Part shown: one piece after another, positions 1 through 4,684 of the stretch
Layout of the letters: every line of letters begins with the position of its first letter
Numbering within the stretch: position 1 is the stretch's first letter
From: Vulcanimicrobiota bacterium
GTDB lineage: Bacteria > Vulcanimicrobiota > Vulcanimicrobiia > Eremiobacterales > Eremiobacteraceae
DNA length: 5,231 nt
NCBI GenBank assembly: GCA_019232725.1
Contig: JAFANK010000125.1
Coordinates: forward strand, 1-5,231
Reading direction: 5' to 3'
Made by a program: the position numbers and the translations under genes
Notes under the pieces: model-generated
Told to the model about the DNA's origin: nothing
The model's database searches: none
Seen by the model: only the letters and a program-made list of their open reading frames with translations

Positions 1-405
1 CTTGCTTCCATGCGTGAGATGACCGCCGTGATCGAGTGCCGTGCCCATGATGGTGTCACCGGGCACAAGACTTGCGAAATACACTGCCATATTGGCCTGC
101 GCACCGGAGTGCGGCTGCACGTTTGCATATTCTACGCCGAAGAGACGCCGCAGGCGCTCGACCGCGAGCGTCTCAACGATATCGACGTATTCGCAGCCGC
201 CGTAGTACCGTCGGCCCGGGTAGCCTTCTGCGTATTTGTTGGTCAACACGCTGCCGGCGGCTTCGCGTACCGGTGCGCTGACGTAATTCTCAGATGCGAT
301 CAGCTCGAGGTTGTGCCGTTGGCGATCTTCCTCGAGCTCAATAGCCTTGGCCACATCAGGGTCAGTACGAGCCAGGTACGTCTGTTCCAGCGTCCGTGCG
401 TTCAC
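1..405 (-). CDS. glyA: Serine hydroxymethyltransferase, N-terminal part (cut by the left window edge)
   Basis: This PLP enzyme interconverts serine + tetrahydrofolate and glycine + 5,10-methylene-tetrahydrofolate in the cytoplasm. The 135 visible codons carry the family's N-terminal signatures: ELIASENY (residues 34-41), TNKYAEGYPGRRYYGG (55-70), CEYVDIVE (71-78), NVQPHSGAQAN (95-105) and HGGHLTHGS (126-134). His126 is probably the residue that stacks on the PLP ring. The Schiff-base lysine lies outside the window. The start is the GTG at 405. Upstream in this frame there is a TGA near 458 and no ATG, GTG, TTG or CTG in between, and AAGGGG (414-419) sits 8 nt before the GTG. The GTG overlaps the rpiB stop (GTGA, 402-405), which implies translational coupling. 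No frame break is visible. Identification is very secure; only the C-terminal two thirds is unseen. Confidence 0.97.
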   Translation of the reverse strand, partial: MNARTLEQTYLARTDPDVAKAIELEEDRQRHNLELIASENYVSAPVREAAGSVLTNKYAEGYPGRRYYGGCEYVDIVETLAVERLRRLFGVEYANVQPHSGAQANMAVYFASLVPGDTIMGTALDHGGHLTHGSK

Positions 406-899
406 GCGGTCGACCCCTTGCTGGCGGCCTGCGCCCCATTTGACGGCGTGTAGTCGTCAAGTTCTCGCGCGCGTCGCTCGTGGCGCCCGCCCTCAGCTTT
501 CGTCTGGAGCCACACGTCCAAGCACTCACGCACCATCTCCCAGCCGGTGAGGCGTTCTGCGAAGCAGATGACATTGCAGTCATTATGCTCGCGTGACAAA
601 CGCGCGGAGTATGGCTCGGCGACGGGCGCAGCCCGCACGCCTTTCACCTTATTCGCGGCGATGGCGACCCCGATGCTGGAGCCGCAGACGAGCACACCAC
701 GATCGCATTCTCCGCCCGCGACTGCCTCGCCGACTTTAAAACCGATGAGCGGATAATCGACGGGGTCCGTCGAGTAGGTCCCGAAATCCACGACTTCGTG
801 CCCGAGACCACGCAGGTGATCCGCGATCATCCCCTTGTAGCCGAAGCCGGCGTGATCGGCTCCGACAGCGATGCGAAACGTCTTGCTGTTCATGGCCAC
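402..899 (-). CDS. rpiB: Ribose-5-phosphate isomerase B (RpiB/LacAB family)
   Basis: It interconverts ribose 5-phosphate and ribulose 5-phosphate in the non-oxidative pentose phosphate pathway. Motifs seen from the N-terminus: RIAVGADHAGF (substrate-binding GxDHxG), DYPLIG, GGECDRGVLVCGSSIGVAIAANK and EPYSARLSREHND. The Cys in VCGSS is the catalytic cysteine of the E. coli-type enzyme, and the His in REHND is the ring-opening histidine. The usual CGTG is CGSS here. The length of 163-165 aa is slightly above the roughly 150 usual, because of a hydrophilic tail after EGGRHERR. The start is uncertain: GTG at 899 or ATG at 893. A good GAGGAG (914-919) lies 14 or 20 nt upstream, which is long for either, with GTG the closer. 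It follows the phosphatase gene by 52-58 nt and overlaps glyA by 4 nt. RpiB also acts on allose 6-phosphate in some species. Confidence 0.95.
   Translation of the reverse strand: MAMNSKTFRIAVGADHAGFGYKGMIADHLRGLGHEVVDFGTYSTDPVDYPLIGFKVGEAVAGGECDRGVLVCGSSIGVAIAANKVKGVRAAPVAEPYSARLSREHNDCNVICFAERLTGWEMVRECLDVWLQTKAEGGRHERRARELDDYTPSNGAQAASKGSTA
414..419 (-). promoter_or_regulatory. Ribosome binding site of glyA, inside the rpiB 3' end
   Basis: The minus strand reads AAGGGG here, 8 nt before the GTG at 405. It is the clearest start-deciding Shine-Dalgarno-like site in the window and supports the unusual GTG start. It lies inside the last codons of rpiB, as expected for a coupled gene pair. Confidence 0.6.
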
Positions 900-913
900 G
901 ACAGGGCATCGTT

Positions 914-919
914 CTCCTC
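914..919 (-). promoter_or_regulatory. Shine-Dalgarno-like GAGGAG upstream of rpiB
   Basis: The minus strand reads GAGGAG between the phosphatase stop and rpiB. It is 14 nt from the GTG at 899 and 20 nt from the ATG at 893. Another ATG at 909 sits only 4 nt after it but is out of frame with rpiB. The motif favours the GTG start modestly; its exact role is unsure. Confidence 0.35.
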
Positions 920-951
920 GGCGGTTTCGGCTTCCTTACCGCACGATGGTT

Positions 952-1413
952 TCACTGTTCCACGTTTTCGAGCGCCTCGAAGATGGCGGGCATCGAGGCT
1001 TGCAGCCGGTCGCGAACCGCGCGGACCTCTGCGGCGTCGCCGCCGATCGGGTCGAAGACATCACCAAGACCGGTGACGTCGTTGAAGCTCATCACCTTCT
1101 CGCGCTGGGCTCGGAATGCGGCGTGTAAGAGGTCACGCTGCGCATCGGTCATGGTGACGACAAGCGTCGCACGCGCGATCAACTCAGGATGCGCAGGCTG
1201 CGACCGGTGATGCTCGAGCGACAACCCGATCTCGCTGATGGTCGCTTGCGCGATGCTTGCAGCGCCATAGCCGAACAATGCGTGCGTACCGGCGCTTGCC
1301 ACTTGCACGGAAAGCCCGCGGCGCTGCGCCTCGGCGGCCGCGATGACTTCGGCGATCGCGCTCCGGCACGCGTTGTGCTGGCAAACGAAGACCAGCAATG
1401 GGTCGTCAGACAT
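952..1413 (-). CDS. Low-molecular-weight protein tyrosine/arginine phosphatase family protein
   Basis: This is a cytoplasmic phosphatase of the LMW-PTP fold, which also includes the arginine phosphatase YwlE and arsenate reductases. The 153-aa product has the P-loop CQHNACRS at residues 11-18 (Cys11 nucleophile, Arg17 phosphate binding, second Cys16 as in LMW-PTPs). It has SAGTHA at 40-45 and DVFDPIGG near 118-125, whose Asp121 is the expected general acid, followed by a helix like that of YwlE (EVRAVRDRL). I start it at ATG 1413 because homology begins a few residues later and a purine-rich GGGA lies about 9 nt upstream. A longer reading frame reaches into the preceding kinase gene, but that part has no family similarity. 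It sits 29 nt after the kinase and directly before rpiB, as ywlE does in Bacillus. In YwlE the P-loop Thr that selects phosphoarginine is replaced here by Ala15, so substrate is open. The exact enzyme class is not settled. Confidence 0.9.
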   Translation of the reverse strand: MSDDPLLVFVCQHNACRSAIAEVIAAAEAQRRGLSVQVASAGTHALFGYGAASIAQATISEIGLSLEHHRSQPAHPELIARATLVVTMTDAQRDLLHAAFRAQREKVMSFNDVTGLGDVFDPIGGDAAEVRAVRDRLQASMPAIFEALENVEQ

Positions 1414-1442
1414 GCGTACGATTCCCGAGTTCCCCGAGCCGT

Positions 1443-2390
1443 CTATGGCACCCTGGAGAGCATCTCCCGGAGCTCTGTTTGTGTTGGCAGCGATGGAATC
1501 GCTCCCACCTTCGTGCATGCGATGGCGCCCGCGACGCAGCCGGCGCGCGCTGCGTCAGCCACGGCATCCGCGGACAGCTGGGCGCCGTAGTGACCACAAA
1601 GGCACCAGAGAACGGCTGCCATCATCGCATCACCGGCACCAGTCGTGTCCACGACCTCGACCTTTGGTGCTGGAATTGTTCCTTCACGTCCATCGCACCA
1701 CCAGGTGCAGCCGCGCGCGCCACGTGAGAGGATCACAGCGCGCGTGTTGTCGCTCACAAGCCGCGGCGCATCGGCCGGGCCCAGCCCCATCGCGTCGAGA
1801 TCTTCTTCCGAAAGCTTCACAAGATGTGCGAGCGCACATCCCTCGCGTAACGATCGCGCGAGTGCTGATTGCGATGCAAAAAGCGCCGGCCGTGCATTTG
1901 GATCGAAGCTCACGAATTTTCCAGCGGCGCCGGCTTGCGCGGCGATGGTCGTGCACGCGGAACGTGCCGGTTCGCTGCTCAAGAGCACGCCGCCGAAGTG
2001 CAGGATGCTGGTGCTCGCAAGCGATGCGTCGGGCACATCGCCAGCAGTCAACCGGCTGTCGGCGCCGGGCTCGCGAACAAACTCAAATCCGCGCTGCCCT
2101 GCATTCGAGCGTGCGACGAACGCGAGCGTCGTATGCTCGTCGACGGTGCGAACGTCGCGGACATCAACGCCCTCATCTGCAAGCGTGCGCAGCAAAAAAC
2201 GTCCGAAAGCATCGCGGCTAATCGTCCCCGCGAACGCAACCGCACCACCCAAACGTGCGACCCCGACTGCGACGTTCGCCACGGCGCCGCCGGCCGCACG
2301 GTGAAAAAGCTCGCTCGCGCCCACATCGGCGGTCTTGGTCTCTGCGACGAGATCGACGAGCGCCTCACCGACGCATAGTACTGCGCTCAT
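1443..2390 (-). CDS. PfkB-family carbohydrate kinase, fructokinase-like
   Basis: It phosphorylates a sugar with ATP in the cytoplasm; fructose or a related ketose is the likeliest substrate, with ribose or 2-keto-3-deoxygluconate possible. The 315-aa length is normal. Visible motifs: N-terminal VGEALVDLV (7-15), PfkB signature 1 around GGAVANVAVGVARLGG (34-49), the sugar-binding FDPNAR (162-167), KLSEEDL (192-198), and signature 2 DTTGAGDAMMAAV (248-260). Asp254 is the catalytic base and the GAG forms the anion hole. The residue after GAGDA is usually Phe; here it is Met. The C-terminal GAIPSLPT (297-304) is typical of fructokinases. ATG 2390 is preceded by a weak GCAGG. It heads the minus-strand operon, 29 nt before the phosphatase, and pairing with rpiB would fit entry of a sugar into pentose/hexose phosphate pools. 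Family assignment is firm; substrate is a guess. Confidence 0.93.
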   Translation of the reverse strand: MSAVLCVGEALVDLVAETKTADVGASELFHRAAGGAVANVAVGVARLGGAVAFAGTISRDAFGRFLLRTLADEGVDVRDVRTVDEHTTLAFVARSNAGQRGFEFVREPGADSRLTAGDVPDASLASTSILHFGGVLLSSEPARSACTTIAAQAGAAGKFVSFDPNARPALFASQSALARSLREGCALAHLVKLSEEDLDAMGLGPADAPRLVSDNTRAVILSRGARGCTWWCDGREGTIPAPKVEVVDTTGAGDAMMAAVLWCLCGHYGAQLSADAVADAARAGCVAGAIACTKVGAIPSLPTQTELREMLSRVP

Positions 2391-2512
2391 CCGGCGCCTG
2401 CCGGCACAAACGCTCGGCGTGGCTGCGCTCGATGCAAAGGGTTGACTTGCGTGCCACAGAACTGTGCAGCGTTGAACACGCGCGGTCGCGCCGTTGCTGA
2501 CACGACGCTACG
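2391..2512. promoter_or_regulatory. Divergent intergenic region with shared control sequences
   Basis: This 122-bp gap lies between the start of the sugar kinase (minus) and the start of the TIM-barrel gene (plus), so promoters for both must lie here or close by. On the plus strand TTGACT (2442-2447) is a good -35-like hexamer, but no convincing -10 is found 16-18 nt later. No recognisable promoter is seen for the minus direction. An inverted repeat sits at 2455-2466, nested within a wider GCGTG (2449-2453) / CACGC (2477-2481) pair. No open reading frame of note is present. Confidence 0.5.
2455..2466. repeat. Operator-like inverted repeat CACAG-AA-CTGTG
   Basis: Perfect 5-bp arms flank a central AA, 8 nt after a TTGACT hexamer and 46 nt before the start at 2513. 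A repressor bound here would sit in the promoter spacer or -10 zone of the plus gene. The same 5-AA-5 form recurs at 3564-3575 and 3624-3635 with different arms. Function is inferred from position only. Confidence 0.35.
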
Positions 2513-3313
2513 ATGAAGCTCTGCTGCAGCTCGTATAGCTATGCGCGCGCGCTGGCGGCGGGCAGGCTCACACACCTGGAATGGGTTGACCTCTGCGGCC
2601 GTGAGCTCATGCTTGACGGCGTGGAGTTCGTGCGCTCGCATTTCCCGCGCCTCGACACCGAATATGTCGCGCAACTCAAGAAGCTTTGCGCAGACCGGTG
2701 TTTGACCGTCGCCTGTCTCGATCATGATGTGCCCTTCGATGCAAGCGATGTCGACCGCCACGTCGCAAGTTTGACCAACACGCTCGAGATCGCAGCCGGT
2801 CTCGGCGCGCCGCTTGTCCGCATCCACGCCGGCACGGTCGCGGGATCACCCCTGCTCGCGTGGCGCGAACTCATTCGCGGTCTGTCGGCCTGTTGCATAC
2901 AAGCAAAGCAGTATAACATCACGTTCGCGTTACAGCCGCAAGCGGCGTCGCCGGTCGGCTCCCCGGTTGAGGTGAAACGCGCTTTTAAGGAATGTGATTC
3001 AGCGTGGTTGCGCTTGGCAGCGACCCCAGAAATGTTCAACGGTCTCTCAAAGGACAGCTGGGACGAAGCGCTCGGCGCAACGGTCATCGTCGGTGCGCCG
3101 ATGCGCCGGCTGGACACCTTTGGCGCGGACGAAGCGACGGATTATCTGCAAGTCCTCACCTCGCTGTGGCAGCGCCGCTATCGCGGCTTCATATCCGTCG
3201 TGTATACGGGTGACGAGGACGAGCGCGGGGCGGTGGCGCGCGGCGTCAGTTGGCTGCGTGGCATTCTCGCTAAGGATGCGTTGAAAGCGGCTGCGACCTT
3301 CGCGGGAGACTAG
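2513..3313 (+). CDS. Sugar-phosphate isomerase/epimerase-like TIM-barrel protein, probably without the metal site
   Basis: The 266-aa product has the shape of the xylose-isomerase-like TIM-barrel (AP endonuclease 2) family: an N-terminal KLCCSSYSY strand, LDGVEF (34-39), LGAPLVRIHAG (97-107), NITFALQPQ (135-143), DSAWLRLAATPEMF (162-175), and YRGFISVVYTGDED (223-236) near the C-terminus. Active members bind a divalent metal with Glu, Asp, His and Glu. At the matching places this protein has Gln141 (usual ALEN), Ala170-Thr171 (usual LDTG), VIVGAP at 191-196 with no His, and Val230/Thr232 (usual IEYEG). The fold therefore looks kept and the metal site lost. It may be a ligand-binding or structural relative rather than an isomerase. 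ATG 2513 is the first possible start, with an in-frame TGA 15 nt upstream; no clear Shine-Dalgarno is seen. A terminator follows at 3357, so it is likely monocistronic. Fold is probable; function is unknown. Confidence 0.85.
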   Translation: MKLCCSSYSYARALAAGRLTHLEWVDLCGRELMLDGVEFVRSHFPRLDTEYVAQLKKLCADRCLTVACLDHDVPFDASDVDRHVASLTNTLEIAAGLGAPLVRIHAGTVAGSPLLAWRELIRGLSACCIQAKQYNITFALQPQAASPVGSPVEVKRAFKECDSAWLRLAATPEMFNGLSKDSWDEALGATVIVGAPMRRLDTFGADEATDYLQVLTSLWQRRYRGFISVVYTGDEDERGAVARGVSWLRGILAKDALKAAATFAGD

Positions 3314-3356
3314 CCAAGACGCCAGTCATAGAGGCTCGCTGTCATATGATGCAAAC

Positions 3357-3390
3357 GACCCGGCGCATATGCGTCGGGTCTTTTGCTTTT
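3357..3390 (+). terminator. Rho-independent terminator after the TIM-barrel gene
   Basis: A strong hairpin has arms GACCCGGCGCAT (3357-3368) and ATGCGTCGGGTC (3369-3380), complementary except for one G-U wobble, followed directly by TTTTGCTTTT (3381-3390). The flanking GCAAA and TTTGC can lengthen the stem. It begins 43 nt after the stop at 3313 and separates this gene from the next pair. The central bases would form the loop. Confidence 0.9.
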
Positions 3391-3563
3391 CCCCAAAGTG
3401 CCGTTACCCGCCGGAGATTTCGACCCGCACTCTGCAGGTGGGTGCTGGCCCGGCCGCCGGAAGGCTTCCCTCTCAAATGGAGGGCTTGCACAAAAGCGGC
3501 TCGGAGCTCGGCTCCCTCTCGTGACGATGTTGGATCAATCACAAGACGAGCTCTCGCACACCC

Positions 3564-3575
3564 CAGGGAACCCTG
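3564..3575. repeat. Inverted repeat CAGGG-AA-CCCTG
   Basis: Perfect 5-bp arms around a central AA, 71 nt before the epimerase start. The two-base spacer is too short for a good RNA loop with all pairs closed, so a DNA-binding site is the more natural reading. It has the same form as 2455-2466 and 3624-3635. Confidence 0.35.
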
Positions 3576-3623
3576 CGCGACACCGTCGCGCTGTTGCGGC
3601 TACCCTAACACGCCGCCAATTGA

Positions 3624-3635
3624 AAGACAAGTCTT
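3624..3635. repeat. Inverted repeat AAGAC-AA-GTCTT next to the epimerase start
   Basis: Perfect 5-bp arms around a central AA, ending 11 nt before ATG 3647. It also forms part of a direct repeat of GACAA at a 10-bp period (3626-3630 and 3636-3640), and it touches a TTGACA hexamer (3634-3639). Its place suits an operator or a translational control site for the epimerase/DUF1611 pair. Confidence 0.4.
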
Positions 3636-3646
3636 GACAACCGCAA

Positions 3647-4684
3647 ATGAATCGCTTCATGACGACGCTCACGACGCAGGTGCTTTCGTTGCACCTTCGT
3701 CACACGTTCACGATCAGCCGCGGCTCGGAGGATGTGGCGGACACGGTGCTGGCCCGGCTGACTGCCGAAGGCATTGAGGCTCTCGGCGAATCGGCACCGA
3801 TCTCTCGCTACGACGAAGATGTCGCGGGCGTCGCGCGGCTGCTTGAGAGTCTGCGACTCGATCGTGTCGATCTGCGCCAGTTGGACACGACGCTCGATCT
3901 ACTCCCGCCGCACGCACACGGCGCTCGGTGTGCGCTCGACCTCGCGCTGCACGACCTTGAAGGCAAGCGCTTGGGCGTGCCTGTCTACGAACTTTTTGGG
4001 TTGGATCCCACAAAGACAGTCGAGACATCGTTCACCATCGGTATCGCTGACCTCGATAAGACGATCGACAAGACCAAAGAAGCCAGCCACTTCCCCATCC
4101 TCAAGGTCAAGACCGGTGATGGCCGCGAGGTCGAGACGCTCTCTGCCATACGCTCCGTGTATCGTGGTCGCATCCGGCTGGATGCCAATGAAGGCTGGAC
4201 GCCAGAAACCGCAGTGGCGATTCTCAAACAACTCGCGCGCTTTGAGATCGAGTTCTGCGAACAACCGATAGCAGCGGGAAATCCGGCGGGTCTGCGGTTT
4301 GTGAAAGAGCGTTCGCCGGTGCCGATCTTCGTCGATGAAGACTCACGCACGCTCGCCGATCTGGCGCGCCTCTACGGCTGCGTTGATGGCATCAACATCA
4401 AGCTCGTGAAATGCGGCGGGTTGCGGGAAGCGGTGCGGATGATCCATGCCGCGCGAGCGATGGGCATGAAGATCATGATCGGCTGCATGATCGAGTCGTC
4501 CGTGCTCGCGACAGCGGCAGCGCACATCACGCCGCTGGTCGATTACGCCGATCTCGATGGGCCGCTGCTCATCACGGACGATCCGTTCGAAGGAGTGCGC
4601 TACGAGGGCGCACGTTTGTGTCTGCCTGACAGGCCTGGGCTTGGCGTCCATGCGAGGTCGAACGTGGCCGCGCCGGCACCATGA
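3647..4684 (+). CDS. Enolase-superfamily dipeptide epimerase / N-acetyl-glutamate racemase-like (DgcA-like)
   Basis: This 345-aa protein belongs to the muconate-lactonising subgroup of the enolase superfamily. Such enzymes abstract the alpha proton of an amino-acid derivative and return it on either face. The capping domain (about 1-120) precedes a TIM barrel with LKVKTG (152-157; Lys153 and Lys155), metal ligands Asp179 (RLDANEGW), Glu205 (CEQP) and Asp230 (FVDED), INIKLVKCGG (249-258; a catalytic Lys, probably Lys252), GCMIESS (279-285) and DLDGP (302-306). The last is the DxD motif of L-Ala-D/L-Glu epimerases that holds the substrate ammonium group. All catalytic residues are intact. The next gene, overlapping by ATGA, is a DUF1611 protein, and this pairing recalls DgcA, which racemises N-acetyl-D-glutamate. 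So the substrate is either L-Ala-D-Glu-type peptides from peptidoglycan or N-acetyl-Glu. ATG 3659 (Met5) is an alternative start; neither has a clear ribosome site. Confidence 0.93.
   Translation: MNRFMTTLTTQVLSLHLRHTFTISRGSEDVADTVLARLTAEGIEALGESAPISRYDEDVAGVARLLESLRLDRVDLRQLDTTLDLLPPHAHGARCALDLALHDLEGKRLGVPVYELFGLDPTKTVETSFTIGIADLDKTIDKTKEASHFPILKVKTGDGREVETLSAIRSVYRGRIRLDANEGWTPETAVAILKQLARFEIEFCEQPIAAGNPAGLRFVKERSPVPIFVDEDSRTLADLARLYGCVDGINIKLVKCGGLREAVRMIHAARAMGMKIMIGCMIESSVLATAAAHITPLVDYADLDGPLLITDDPFEGVRYEGARLCLPDRPGLGVHARSNVAAPAP

Larger units (their letters stand above)
3391..3646 (+). other. Non-coding leader region rich in inverted repeats before the epimerase gene
   Basis: No convincing gene is found in these 256 bp. 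The one plus-strand reading frame (3383-3637) starts in the terminator T-tract and shows no family motif. The stretch contains many potential stems: ACCCGC/GTGGGT (3423-3428/3438-3443), GGAAG/CTTCC (3459-3463/3465-3469), the competing CCCTC/GAGGG (3468-3472/3480-3484), GGAGC/GCTCC (3503-3507/3511-3515), a perfect 7-bp GCGCGAC/GTCGCGC with a 3-nt loop (3575-3581/3585-3591), and GCGGC/GCCGC (3596-3600/3612-3616). It matches no riboswitch or T-box consensus that I can recognise. A promoter for the downstream pair must lie here, since a terminator precedes it, but none with both hexamers stands out. Confidence 0.45.

Noticed and set aside
1414..1518. Longer N-terminus (35 extra residues) for the phosphatase, reaching into the kinase gene
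   Set aside because: The extra residues have no family similarity, they overlap kinase coding sequence by about 75 nt, and ATG 1413 gives a product of normal length that begins just before the conserved strand.
1343..2221. Long plus-strand frame (292 codons) opposite the kinase and phosphatase
   Set aside because: It lies antisense to two genes with clear family motifs, is rich in Arg, Ser and Ala as expected of a shadow frame in GC-rich DNA, and has no recognisable domain.
3346..3374. CATATG occurring twice near the terminator (3344-3349 and 3366-3371) as a repeat element
   Set aside because: The second copy is simply the centre of the terminator hairpin; a six-base match over this distance is likely chance.
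3550..3600. T-box antiterminator in the leader, suggested by CAGGGAACCCTG followed by GACACCGTCGCG
   Set aside because: The core T-box sequence (AGGGTGG then ACCGCG) is not present, no terminator with a T-tract follows, and the downstream gene is not a usual T-box target.
3383..3637. 84-codon plus-strand reading frame between the terminator and the epimerase gene
   Set aside because: It starts inside the terminator T-tract, has no recognisable motif, no ribosome site, and a composition that looks like translated GC-rich non-coding DNA.
3634..3639. TTGACA as the -35 of a promoter for the epimerase gene
   Set aside because: It is only 7 nt from ATG 3647. A -10 would fall inside the gene around 3657-3662 (TCATGA), which is a poor match, and the transcript would start after both plausible start codons.
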